NCBI GenBank assembly: GCA_013822265.1
Contig: PNKD01000005.1
Span: 1 to 64,000, forward strand
From: Leptothrix sp. (in: b-proteobacteria)
GTDB lineage: Bacteria > Pseudomonadota > Gammaproteobacteria > Burkholderiales > Burkholderiaceae_C
Length of the DNA stretch: 64,000 bases
Reading direction: 5' to 3'
Shown: in pieces, positions 41,626 through 49,658 of the stretch
Layout: every line of letters starts with the position of its first letter
Numbering within the stretch: position 1 is the stretch's first letter
The notes under the pieces: model-generated
What the model saw: only the letters and a program-made list of their open reading frames with translations
What the model was told of the DNA's origin: nothing
Database searches by the model: none
Position numbers and translations under genes: made by a program

Positions 41626-43884
41626 TCAGGGTTCGGCCAGCACCAGGCCTTCGCCGAGCATCAGCCCTTCGCTGAGGATCAGGCCCTCGCTCAGGATCAG
41701 CCCTTCGCTGAGGATCAGACCCTCGCTCAGGATCAGGCCCTCGCTCAGGATCAGCCCTTCGCTGAGGATCAGACCCTCGCTCAGGATCAGACCCTCGCTC
41801 AGGATCAGGCCGCTGCCGTTGACCAGCCAGCTCGACAGCGTGGTGCTGGGCATGAACACACCGGTCTGGCCGACCTTGGAGCTGGCGCCGGCCAGCGCAT
41901 TGGCACTGACGACACCCGAGGTCAGCAGCACCTGGTTCGGTGCCGCCGTGTCGGTGAAGATTTTGGGATAGGTGGAGCCCGCGATGCCCATGCCCGACCA
42001 CCACACGGTCTTGCGCTCGCGGACCACGGCGCCGGCCCAGGTGATGCGGGGGTTCCAGATCGACTGGTACTTGGTGAACAGCGCCGAGCCGCTGACGATG
42101 CGGTTGCCGCCGACGAAGGCCATGCGCGACCAGTTGAAGGTGGCGCCGTTGATGGTCGAGCTGGCCGCGGGCATCACCTGCCCGTGGGCCAACAACGAGT
42201 CGCCGGCCACAATGGCCCCGCTCGAGGCCGCCGTCGCGACGTCGGTGCGCACGGCCTTGGCCAGCGCGATGGCACCGGCCACGTTGAGGTTGCCCGCGCC
42301 TTGCTGAAGCAGGTTGAAGTTGGGCAGCGGCTGCGCGCTGTACTGCAGCATGGCCTTGATCAGCGGCGGCGTCAGGCCGGGGTTGGCCTGCAGCATCAGC
42401 GCCGCCGTGCCGGCCACCACGGGTGCGGCGATCGAGGTGCCGCTCATCAGCATCTGCGTCTCGCCGTAGGCCTGCGAGGCCCCCGTCGGGTCCACCAGCT
42501 GGGTGCTGAAGGTCCTGGCCATGTAATTGCGGATCGCCGAGGTGCTCGATGCCGCCGTGGCCATCGCGCCGATGATCGCGTTGCCCGGCGCCACCAGGTC
42601 GGGCTTGAGCAGGTTGTCCTTGTGCACCACGCCGGCGCTGTCGGTGAAGCTGCCGCGGGTCGGGCCGCGCGAGCTGAACTTGTTGACCACGTCGTCGCCG
42701 CGCGAAGTGTTGTTCTTGTGGTTCAGCGAGCCGACGGTGATGACCGACGGGTCGTTGCCCGGCGCGCCGATGGTGCCGTAGACCTCGGTAGCACCCTGTT
42801 TGCCGAAGTTGCCGGCGGCCACCACCACGGTGATGCCGGCAGCAGCCGCGCTGCGCACCGCCACGCACAACGGGTCGGTCCGCCAGCTCTCGGTCGACGC
42901 CGCGGCCAGGCTGAGGTTCAAGACCTTGATGTTGTAGGTCTTGGCGTTGTAGATCGCCCACTGGATGCCCTCGAGCGCGTCGCTCACCGTGCCGTAGCCC
43001 TGGTCGTTGAGCACCTTGACGTCGTAGATATCGGCGTTGGGCGCGATGCCCGTGGCCTCGTGCGTGCCGCTGCCGAAGTACTTGCTGCGCCCGGCGGCCA
43101 TCGAAGCGACATGCGTGCCGTGGCCGTAGCCGTCCTGCACCAGCGCCGTGCCGTTGTCGATCGCCGCGTTGTAGCTGGCCAGCGCCGCGCTGCCGGGGGC
43201 GAGCGAGTTCGAACCGTCGACGCCGGTGACCCAGTTGGCCAGCGTGGTATTGAGCATGGTGACGTTCTTCTTCACGCGCGTCACGCCGCTGCCGTCGAGG
43301 AAGGCCTCGTGGGCACGCATCACGCCCGAGTCGAGCACCGCGATGCCGACGCCGCTGCCGTCCAGGCCGCTGTAGCCGGTCTTGGTGATGCTGGTGCGCA
43401 CGTTGCTCGCTTCGACGCCGGTGATCGTCTCCAGCGTGCTGACGGTGCGCTGCGTGACGCGGTTGGGCGAGACGCTGACCACGTCGTCGCGCTCGGACAG
43501 CGCCTTGACCTGGCCGGCGCGCAGTTGCACCGTGATGGCGTTGACGGCCGGGTGCACGGCGTGCACCGAGCCCCCCATGCGCAGCACTTGGCGGCGCACG
43601 GCGGTCATCTGCGGGTCGACGCCGTCGCCGACCACGATCATCTGGACGTGGCGCACGCCATGGACATCGCGCGCCCATTTGGCCCGCGGTGCATCGACGC
43701 GCTGGATCTCGTCGTCGAGATCGCGGGCGACCTTGTCGTGCTGGTATTTGCCGCCCGGCGCGGCGTGGGCCACGCCGAGGCCGAAGCCGGAGACCACGAT
43801 CGAGACGGCGGTGATGGCGGCCACGAGGGCGCGGGGCAGGCGCCGGCGCTCGATGAGCACGGTGAACGCAGTGAGAAGACTCAT
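41626..43884 (-). CDS. secreted subtilisin-like serine protease with ILSEGL tail
   Basis: 752-aa S8 peptidase. The signal peptide (IERRRLPRALVAAITAVSIV, ending near AHAAPGG) is followed by an I9-type propeptide region (about 75-145) and the catalytic domain: Asp185 in IAVLDSGV, His258 in GYGHGTHVASMAAG, Ser484 in MSGTSIAAPVVAGTAALM, with the oxyanion Asn in VVVAAGNF. The C-terminal domain ends with SWLVNGSGL and then eight perfect ILSEGL units, MLGEGL and VLAEP, residues 694-752. Start chosen at MSLLTAF, preceded by AGGGAAACCGAC. It should be a secreted protease; the tail may mediate surface retention, stability or export. Confidence 0.95.
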   Translation of the reverse strand: MSLLTAFTVLIERRRLPRALVAAITAVSIVVSGFGLGVAHAAPGGKYQHDKVARDLDDEIQRVDAPRAKWARDVHGVRHVQMIVVGDGVDPQMTAVRRQVLRMGGSVHAVHPAVNAITVQLRAGQVKALSERDDVVSVSPNRVTQRTVSTLETITGVEASNVRTSITKTGYSGLDGSGVGIAVLDSGVMRAHEAFLDGSGVTRVKKNVTMLNTTLANWVTGVDGSNSLAPGSAALASYNAAIDNGTALVQDGYGHGTHVASMAAGRSKYFGSGTHEATGIAPNADIYDVKVLNDQGYGTVSDALEGIQWAIYNAKTYNIKVLNLSLAAASTESWRTDPLCVAVRSAAAAGITVVVAAGNFGKQGATEVYGTIGAPGNDPSVITVGSLNHKNNTSRGDDVVNKFSSRGPTRGSFTDSAGVVHKDNLLKPDLVAPGNAIIGAMATAASSTSAIRNYMARTFSTQLVDPTGASQAYGETQMLMSGTSIAAPVVAGTAALMLQANPGLTPPLIKAMLQYSAQPLPNFNLLQQGAGNLNVAGAIALAKAVRTDVATAASSGAIVAGDSLLAHGQVMPAASSTINGATFNWSRMAFVGGNRIVSGSALFTKYQSIWNPRITWAGAVVRERKTVWWSGMGIAGSTYPKIFTDTAAPNQVLLTSGVVSANALAGASSKVGQTGVFMPSTTLSSWLVNGSGLILSEGLILSEGLILSEGLILSEGLILSEGLILSEGLILSEGLILSEGLMLGEGLVLAEP
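41644..41805 (-). repeat. 18-bp tandem repeat encoding ILSEGL hexapeptides
   Basis: Eight perfect hexapeptide units (18 bp each, 41662-41805) plus a degenerate ninth (MLGEGL, 41644-41661). The DNA units fall into at least two alternating spellings (AGC GAA GGG versus AGC GAG GGT/CC), so the array grew by duplication of blocks. Unit loss or gain keeps the reading frame. Confidence 0.95.
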
Positions 43885-44175
43885 GTCGGTTTCCCTGGGT
43901 GGAGAGGGCGCGCATCCCATTTGGGACCACGCGACGTCGATGTCCGTCCGTCAACTCGGTTGGCCTGAGCAGCCACCCCCGAGGACTTCGACGAACCGCA
44001 GCTGACTGAGCGCCACCCCTGCGGTTCGATGTGACCGAAGTATTCACCGGACTTGCACTTCGTAACCGCTGGTCACACCAGGCAGCGTGACGCTTTACCG
44101 TGGCTTTGTGCACGGCCGCGGCCGGAAGCTGCCGCCAGGCGCGACGGGGTCGCGACGCGCCGTGGCGCGTGGACC
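43885..44175 (-). promoter_or_regulatory. leader and promoter region of the S8 protease
   Basis: Holds a perfect 10-bp inverted repeat CGAACCGCAG / CTGCGGTTCG (43992-44001 and 44019-44028) and two direct copies of a GGGGTGGC-(T)GCTCAG block on the minus strand (43965-43979 and 44006-44019). About 140 bp of it is duplicated upstream of the protease pseudogene. No known riboswitch consensus fits; c-di-GMP-I landmarks are absent. The rest, to the end of yggS, shows nothing clear. Confidence 0.5.
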
Positions 44176-44865
44176 TCAGCCGCGCCCGCCGAAGATCGCA
44201 CTGCCCACGCGCACCAGCGTCGCACCCTCGGCCACCGCGGCCTCGAGGTCGGCGCTCATGCCCATGGACAGCGTGTCCAGCCCCAGGCCCTGCCGGTTGA
44301 GCTGTTCAAGCAGTTCGCGCAACGCGCGATGCGGGCTGCGCAGGGCCGCCGCGTCCGCCGCCGGCGCGGGAATGCTCATCAAGCCGCGCAGCACCAGCCG
44401 CGGCAGCGCGGCCACGGCCTGCGCCACGGCGGGCACCTCGGCCGGCGCGAGGCCGCTCTTGCTGGCCTCGCCGCCGATGTTGACCTGCAGGCAGACCTGC
44501 AAGGGCGGCAAGGTCGCCGGCCGCTGCGCCGACAGCCGCTCGGCGATCTTCAGGCGGTCGACCGTGTGCACCCAGTCGAAGGCCTCGGCCACGGCACGTG
44601 TCTTGTTGCTCTGCAGCGGGCCTATGAGATGCCACTGCAGCTGCGCGCGCAGGTCGGCCAGCGCGGCGATCTTGACCAGCGCCTCCTGCACGTAGTTCTC
44701 GCCGAAGTGGCATTGCCCGGCGGCATTCGCCGCGCGCACGGCGTCGGCGCCGAAAGTCTTGCTGACGGCAACAAGCGTGACGCCGTGGGCGTCGCGCCCG
44801 GTGCCCGCACAGGCCGCGACGATGCGCTGCTTCACTTCTTGCAGGTTGCTTGCGATGCTGCCCAT
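44176..44865 (-). CDS. yggS: pyridoxal-phosphate homeostasis protein
   Basis: PLP-binding single-domain TIM-barrel protein (PLPBP/YggS), 229 aa, without known enzymatic activity but needed for vitamin B6 balance. The PLP lysine is in LVAVSKTFGADAV; further blocks are FGENYVQEALVKI, QWHLIGPLQSNK, LQVNIGGEASKSG, and the C-terminal LSMGMSADLEAAVAEGATLVRVGSAIFG. Start at MGSIASNL. It is divergent from pilT with 73 bp between the starts, a gene pair found in very many gamma- and betaproteobacteria. Confidence 0.95.
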   Translation of the reverse strand: MGSIASNLQEVKQRIVAACAGTGRDAHGVTLVAVSKTFGADAVRAANAAGQCHFGENYVQEALVKIAALADLRAQLQWHLIGPLQSNKTRAVAEAFDWVHTVDRLKIAERLSAQRPATLPPLQVCLQVNIGGEASKSGLAPAEVPAVAQAVAALPRLVLRGLMSIPAPAADAAALRSPHRALRELLEQLNRQGLGLDTLSMGMSADLEAAVAEGATLVRVGSAIFGGRG

Positions 44866-44938
44866 AATCCTTTCGAGAGCCCGCGCAGTCACGAGCGCTG
44901 CATTCTGACTTGCGCTCTAGCAGCGCCGATCACCCCCC

Positions 44939-45982
44939 ATGGACATCACCCAGCTGCTGGCCTTCTCGGTCAAGAACAAGGCCTCCGACCTGCACCTCTC
45001 GGCCGGCTTGCCGCCGATGATCCGCGTGCACGGCGACGTGCGGCGCATCAACGTCGAGGCGCTAGACCACAAGTCGGTGCACGACATGGTGTACGACATC
45101 ATGAACGACGCCCAGCGCAAGCACTACGAAGACACGCTGGAGTGCGACTTCTCGTTCGAGATCCAGGGCCTGGCACGTTTTCGCGTCAACGCCTTCAACC
45201 AGAACCGCGGCGCCGGCGCGGTGTTCCGCACCATCCCGAGCAAGATCCTCACGCTCGAGCAGCTGGGCGCGCCCAAGATCTTTGCCGAACTGGCGCTCAA
45301 GCCGCGCGGCATGGTGCTGTGCACCGGCCCCACCGGCTCGGGCAAGAGCACCACGCTGGCGGCGATGGTCAACCACCTCAACGAGAACGAGTACGGCCAC
45401 GTGCTGACGGTGGAAGACCCGATAGAGTTCGTGCACGAGAGCAAGAAGTGCCTGATCAACCAGCGTGAGGTCGGCCCGCACACGCTGAGCTTCGCCAACG
45501 CGCTGCGCAGCGCGCTGCGCGAGGATCCCGACGCCATCCTGGTGGGCGAGATGCGCGACCTCGAGACCATCCGGCTGGCGCTCACCGCCGCCGAGACCGG
45601 CCACCTCGTGTTCGGCACGCTGCACACCAGCAGCGCGGCCAAGACCATCGACCGCGTGGTCGACGTCTTCCCGGCGGCCGAGAAGGAGATGGTGCGTGCG
45701 ATGCTCTCCGAATCACTGGTGGCGGTGATCTCGCAGTCGCTGTGCAAGCTCAAGGACGGCAGCGGGCGCGTCGCGGCGCACGAGATCATGGTCGCCACCT
45801 CGGCGATCAAGAACCTGATCCGCGAGAACAAGATCGCGCAGATGTACTCGTCGATCCAGACCGGCCAGAGCCTGGGCATGCAGACGCTGGACCAGAACCT
45901 GTCCGACCTGGTGCGGCGAAACATCATTTCACCGGCCGAAGCGCGGTCCAAGGCCAAGATCCCCGAGAACTTCCCTGGGTGA
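44939..45982 (+). CDS. pilT: type IV pilus retraction ATPase PilT
   Basis: Hexameric cytosolic motor that depolymerises type IV pili for twitching and DNA uptake, 347 aa. It starts MDITQLLAFSVKNKASDLHL, has Walker A TGPTGSGKSTTLAAM, the Asp box VEDPIEF, Walker B region ILVGEMRDLETI and the His box GHLVFGTLHTSSA. The C-terminal AIRNLI-like stretch reads TSAIKNLIRENKIAQM, important for retraction in PilT. No strong ribosome binding site is seen. pilU follows after 116 bp containing a dispersed repeat. Confidence 0.98.
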   Translation: MDITQLLAFSVKNKASDLHLSAGLPPMIRVHGDVRRINVEALDHKSVHDMVYDIMNDAQRKHYEDTLECDFSFEIQGLARFRVNAFNQNRGAGAVFRTIPSKILTLEQLGAPKIFAELALKPRGMVLCTGPTGSGKSTTLAAMVNHLNENEYGHVLTVEDPIEFVHESKKCLINQREVGPHTLSFANALRSALREDPDAILVGEMRDLETIRLALTAAETGHLVFGTLHTSSAAKTIDRVVDVFPAAEKEMVRAMLSESLVAVISQSLCKLKDGSGRVAAHEIMVATSAIKNLIRENKIAQMYSSIQTGQSLGMQTLDQNLSDLVRRNIISPAEARSKAKIPENFPG

Positions 45983-46018
45983 GAGCACTATGCTGAATAC
46001 GAGATCAAGTTTCCCGCC

Positions 46019-46093
46019 GCGGAACCGGCTCTGCCGGGTCGCTGGCGGACGGCCCCCCCGGGGGGGAGCGAGCGCCAGCGAGCTTGGGGGCTG
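46019..46093 (-). repeat. dispersed GC-rich repeat, copy B
   Basis: Inverted relative to copy A. Read on the minus strand it has the same blocks: cccccaagctcgctggcgct, a C/G run, then ccggcagagccggttcc. It fills the pilT-pilU gap and ends 5 bases before the pilU start codon, so it may supply or mask the pilU ribosome binding region. Confidence 0.75.
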
Positions 46094-46098
46094 ACAGG

Positions 46099-47235
46099 AT
46101 GGAACGTGACCAGGCATCCAAGTTCGTCAACGACCTGCTGCGGCTGATGGTCAGCCGCAACGGCTCCGATCTCTTCCTCACCGCCGATTTCCCGCCCGCC
46201 ATCAAGGTCGACGGCAAGGTCACCAAGGTCAGCCCGCAGCCGCTCACCGGCCAGCACACGCTGGCGCTGACGCGCGCGGTGATGAACGACAAGCAGGGCG
46301 CCGAGTTCGAGCGCACCAAGGAATGCAACTTCGCCATCAGTCCGCAGGGCGTGGGGCGCTTCCGCGTGAATGCGTTTGTTCAGCAGGGGCAGGTGGGGCT
46401 GGTGTTCCGCACCATCCCGGCCACGCTGCCCACCATCGACGGCCTGGGCCTGCCCAAGGTGCTGAAGGAGGTCAGCCTGAGCAAGCGCGGGCTGGTGATC
46501 TTCGTCGGCGCCACCGGCTCGGGCAAGAGCACCTCGCTGGCGGCCATCGTCGACCACCGCAACGAAAACAGCTTCGGCCACATCGTCACCGTCGAAGACC
46601 CGGTGGAGTTCGTGCACCCGCACAAGAACTGCATCGTCACCCAGCGTGAGCTGGGCATAGACACCGACAGCTGGGAGGCGGCGCTGAAGAACACGCTGCG
46701 CCAGGCGCCCGACGTCATCCTGATGGGCGAGATACGCGACCGCGAGACCATGGACCACGCCGTGGCCTTCGCCGAGACCGGCCACCTCTGCCTGGCCACG
46801 CTGCACGCCAACAGCTCGAACCAGGCGCTCGACCGCATCATCAACTTCTTCCCCGAAGAGCGGCGCCAGCAGCTGCTGATGGACCTGTCGCTGAACCTCA
46901 AGGCGCTGGTCAGCCAGCGGCTGATGCCTCGCGAGCAGGGGCGCGGGCGCATCGCGGCGGTGGAGATCATGCTCAACACGCCGCTCATCGCCGACCTCAT
47001 CTTCAAGGGCGAGGTCAGCGAGATCAAGGAACTCATGAAGCGCAGCCGCGAGCTCGGCATGCAGACCTTCGACCAGAGCCTGTTCGACCTCTACGAGAGC
47101 GGCGCCATCAGCTACGAAGACGCGCTGCGCAATGCCGACAGCGTCAACGACCTGCGCCTGCAGATCAAGCTGCAGAGCCATCGCGCGCGCAGCAGCGACC
47201 TGTCCGCGGGGACCGAGCACCTCAAGATGGTTTGA
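46099..47235 (+). CDS. pilU: PilT-like ATPase PilU
   Basis: Accessory retraction ATPase that adds force to PilT, 378 aa. The start MERDQASKFVNDLLRLMVSR matches PilU. Walker A is GATGSGKSTSLAAI, Asp box VEDPVEFVHPHKN, Walker B ILMGEIRDRETM, His box GHLCLATLHANS; the C-terminus ends with the longer PilU tail (SVNDLRLQIKLQS). It depends on PilT for function in studied bacteria. Transcribed with pilT, but the repeat between them could alter message levels. Confidence 0.97.
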   Translation: MERDQASKFVNDLLRLMVSRNGSDLFLTADFPPAIKVDGKVTKVSPQPLTGQHTLALTRAVMNDKQGAEFERTKECNFAISPQGVGRFRVNAFVQQGQVGLVFRTIPATLPTIDGLGLPKVLKEVSLSKRGLVIFVGATGSGKSTSLAAIVDHRNENSFGHIVTVEDPVEFVHPHKNCIVTQRELGIDTDSWEAALKNTLRQAPDVILMGEIRDRETMDHAVAFAETGHLCLATLHANSSNQALDRIINFFPEERRQQLLMDLSLNLKALVSQRLMPREQGRGRIAAVEIMLNTPLIADLIFKGEVSEIKELMKRSRELGMQTFDQSLFDLYESGAISYEDALRNADSVNDLRLQIKLQSHRARSSDLSAGTEHLKMV

Positions 47236-47261
47236 TGGGCCCCAGGTTGCGGCGCTGCGCG

Positions 47262-47318
47262 CCTGCGCCCGCCCCCAAGGGGCTGCGGCGACGGCCCGGC
47301 GGAACCCGTTCCGTGCCA
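47262..47318 (+). repeat. dispersed GC-rich repeat, shortened copy D
   Basis: Contains gcccccaaggggctgcggcg followed by acggcccggcggaacccgttcc, i.e. the outer blocks of the repeat with the middle reduced. It lies between pilU and the following dehydrogenase gene. Confidence 0.55.
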
Positions 47319-47384
47319 GGCCTTGGTTGAGTGCGTCGCGGCGGCGGCGGTGGCAGCGTGCTTCGCCATGGCAGCATTGCGGGC

Positions 47385-48284
47385 ATGAGCACACGCACCT
47401 ACGAACCCACCCCACCGCGCCGCGTCGCCTTTCTCGGCCTGGGCGTGATGGGCCACCCGATGGCCGGGCACCTGGCGCGGGCCGGGCACGCCGTCACCGT
47501 CTACAACCGCACCGCGGCCAAGGCCAACGACTGGACGACCGTCTACGGCGGCCACGCCGCGGCCACGCCGCGAGAAGCGGCGGCGGGTGCCGACCTCGTC
47601 TTCAGCTGCGTCGGCAACGACGACGACCTGCGCGCCGTGGCACTGGGCCCCGACGGCGCCTTCGCCGGCATGGCCCCGGGTGCCGTGCTCGTCGACCACA
47701 CCACCGCCTCGGCGGCCGTGGCGCGTGAACTGCACGCGGCGGCCTGCGCGCAGGGCCTGCACTTCATCGACGCCCCGGTCTCGGGCGGCGAAGCCGGCGC
47801 CGTCAACGGCGTGCTCACGGTGATGTGCGGCGGCGATGCCGCACCCTTCGAGGCGATGAAACCGGTGGCGCTGAGCTTTGCGCGCGCCGTCACGCACATC
47901 GGCCAGAGCGGTGCCGGGCAACTGGCCAAGATGGTCAACCAGGTCGCCATTGCCGGCATGGTGCAGGCGCTGGCCGAGGCCATCGCCTTCGGCCAGCGCG
48001 CCGGGCTCGACGTGCCGCTGGTGCTGGACGTCATCGGCAAGGGCGCGGCGCAGAGCTGGCAGCTCGACAACCGCGGCAAGACCATGGTCGCCGGCCAGTT
48101 CGACTTCGGCTTCGCGGTCGACTGGATGCGCAAGGATCTCGGGCTGGTGCTCGACGAGGCGCGCCGCAACGGCGCACCACTGCCGGTGACGGCGCTGGTC
48201 GACCAGTTCTACGCCGAGGTGCAGGCCCTGGGCGGGCGGCGCTGGGACACTTCCAGCCTCATCCGCCGCCTCACGCCGGCCTGA
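47385..48284 (+). CDS. NAD(P)-dependent 3-hydroxyisobutyrate-dehydrogenase-like oxidoreductase
   Basis: 299-aa beta-hydroxyacid dehydrogenase. Rossmann motif VAFLGLGVMGHPMAGHLARAGH, NRT after strand two (so NADP may be preferred), the substrate signature FIDAPVSGGEAGA and the catalytic Lys in GQLAKMVNQVAIAGM, then DLGLVLDEARRNGAPLPVTAL near the C-terminus. It could act on 3-hydroxyisobutyrate, tartronate semialdehyde, succinic semialdehyde or imines; the sequence does not decide. Start at MSTRTYEP; an upstream Gly/Arg-rich extension is unlikely. It stands alone between pilU and dolP. Confidence 0.92.
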   Translation: MSTRTYEPTPPRRVAFLGLGVMGHPMAGHLARAGHAVTVYNRTAAKANDWTTVYGGHAAATPREAAAGADLVFSCVGNDDDLRAVALGPDGAFAGMAPGAVLVDHTTASAAVARELHAAACAQGLHFIDAPVSGGEAGAVNGVLTVMCGGDAAPFEAMKPVALSFARAVTHIGQSGAGQLAKMVNQVAIAGMVQALAEAIAFGQRAGLDVPLVLDVIGKGAAQSWQLDNRGKTMVAGQFDFGFAVDWMRKDLGLVLDEARRNGAPLPVTALVDQFYAEVQALGGRRWDTSSLIRRLTPA

Positions 48285-48349
48285 GCGGCAATTCAGGCGC
48301 CTCGCCTCCCGGCTGGGCGCCGCGGGCGCGGATGGGCCCGCCGGCGCCC

Positions 48350-49042
48350 CTACTTCGTCGGCGCCGGGGACGGCGCCGGCACGCTGACGGGCCCAGGCGC
48401 CGATGCCGCCGCCGCGCCGGCCTTCACGGTGCCCAGCGCCGCGAGTTCCTGCTCGGTGAGCAGTTCGAACACGCGCACCACTTTCTGCACGCCCGACACC
48501 GAGCGCGCCAGCTCGGTGCCGCGCGTGGCCTCGCGTTCGGTCACACGGCCCATCAGGTAGACGACGGCGCGCTCGACCACCACCTTGTAGGCGTTGGCCT
48601 GCACGTCCTTGGCGTCGAACAGCGTGGCCTTGACCTTGCCTGCCAGGAAGACGTCGGTCGAGCGCGAGCCTATGCTGCTGTTGGGCCCGACACCCAGTTC
48701 GTTGACCACGGCCTTGACGTTTTCGACCTTGGCCACGGCCTGCTCGACGGCGGCCTTCTCGGCCGCGCCCGGCACCTCGCCGCTGAGCAGCACGGTGCGG
48801 TTGTAGCTGGTGACGTTGACGTTGCCCAGCGTGGCGAGTTCGCGGACGCGCGCGCGCGCGCGCGACTCGATGCCCTCGTCCTCGAGCTGGATGCCGGTGG
48901 TGCGGCGGTCGGTGGCGATGAGGCCGCCACCGACCACGGCGCCGCCCACGATCAACGGCGCGCAGCCCGCGAGCGCGCCGCACAGCAGCGCTGCCGCGGC
49001 AGCGCCCAGGGTCCATCGGGCAGGTCGGCGAACGGATATCAC
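48350..49042 (-). CDS. dolP: BON-domain outer-membrane lipoprotein DolP
   Basis: 230-aa lipoprotein with two BON domains. The signal peptide from VISVRRPARWTLGAAAAALL ends with lipobox LAGC. BON1 covers about residues 45-115 (NVNVTSYNRTVLLSGEVPG, VVNELGVG), BON2 about 120-195 (FDAKDVQANAYKVVVERAVVYLMGRVTERE, GVQKVVRVFELL), then an Ala/Pro-rich tail. E. coli DolP (YraP) supports outer-membrane integrity and BAM. The GTG start is chosen because it overlaps the diaA stop by 4 bases (GTGA) and gives a normal signal peptide; an ATG 14 codons upstream would not. Confidence 0.9.
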   Translation of the reverse strand: MISVRRPARWTLGAAAAALLCGALAGCAPLIVGGAVVGGGLIATDRRTTGIQLEDEGIESRARARVRELATLGNVNVTSYNRTVLLSGEVPGAAEKAAVEQAVAKVENVKAVVNELGVGPNSSIGSRSTDVFLAGKVKATLFDAKDVQANAYKVVVERAVVYLMGRVTEREATRGTELARSVSGVQKVVRVFELLTEQELAALGTVKAGAAAASAPGPVSVPAPSPAPTK

Positions 49043-49584
49043 GAGGTCTGGTCTCCCATGAGCTGGAAATCGAGGGCGTCGCACAGGCAGTGCAGCACGA
49101 GCAGTTGGAGTTCGGCCACGCGCGCCGGGCGCTCGTGGGGCACGGCCACCAGCACGTCGGTCTCGGCCAGCAGCTCGCCGAAGGCCTGCGCGCCGCGGCC
49201 GGCGAGCACGACGATGGTCATGTCCTTGCCCTGCGCGGCCGAGATGGTCGGCGTGCTGTGGCCTTCACCGTCGTCGATGTAGAGCAGCACGTCGCCGGGC
49301 AGGCCCAGCGCCCGCACCTGCTGGGCGGCGTCGGGGCCGGGCAGCAGCGCCAGCGCGGCCAGCGGCGGCCGTTCGCGTTCGAAGCGGCCGGCCAGCAGCC
49401 GCGCCATATAGGGCGCCAGCGCGGCGCCGGCGCCGCTGCCGCTGACCATCACCTTGCCGCCGCCCGTCAGCGACGCCAGCAGCGCCGCGGTGGCGTCGGC
49501 AATGGCGCGCGCCAGCACTTCGCCGGCCTGGTACTGCAGGTCTGCGCTTTCGAAGAACTGCTGCTGGATGCGCTGTTCGAGCAT
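49039..49584 (-). CDS. diaA: SIS-domain protein, DiaA-like
   Basis: 181-aa sugar-isomerase-fold protein. It begins MLEQRIQQQFFESADLQYQA and contains KVMVSGSGAGAALAPYMARLL, the phospho-sugar loop, and ends PARVAELQLLVLHCLCDALDFQLMG, as in DiaA/GmhA relatives. In E. coli DiaA binds DnaA and times initiation; GmhA is the paralogous heptose enzyme. Position directly upstream of dolP with a 4-base overlap, as in the E. coli yraN-diaA-dolP order, favours DiaA. Here yraN lies 9.5 kb away. Confidence 0.85.
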   Translation of the reverse strand: MLEQRIQQQFFESADLQYQAGEVLARAIADATAALLASLTGGGKVMVSGSGAGAALAPYMARLLAGRFERERPPLAALALLPGPDAAQQVRALGLPGDVLLYIDDGEGHSTPTISAAQGKDMTIVVLAGRGAQAFGELLAETDVLVAVPHERPARVAELQLLVLHCLCDALDFQLMGDQTS

Positions 49585-49658
49585 GGGCTTGCATCATATG
49601 ACAGGGGTCTGGCGGGCCTCGGCGCCGCCGCCATGCGCCCGCCGCTACGATGCCCGCC

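Noticed and set aside
41644-41805. CRISPR-like array
   Set aside because: Units are 18 bp, contiguous without spacers and in frame within the protease gene.
43885-44060. c-di-GMP-I riboswitch before the protease, suggested by the neighbouring EAL gene
   Set aside because: The conserved GAAAGG-type and GGACGCAAAGC landmarks are absent.
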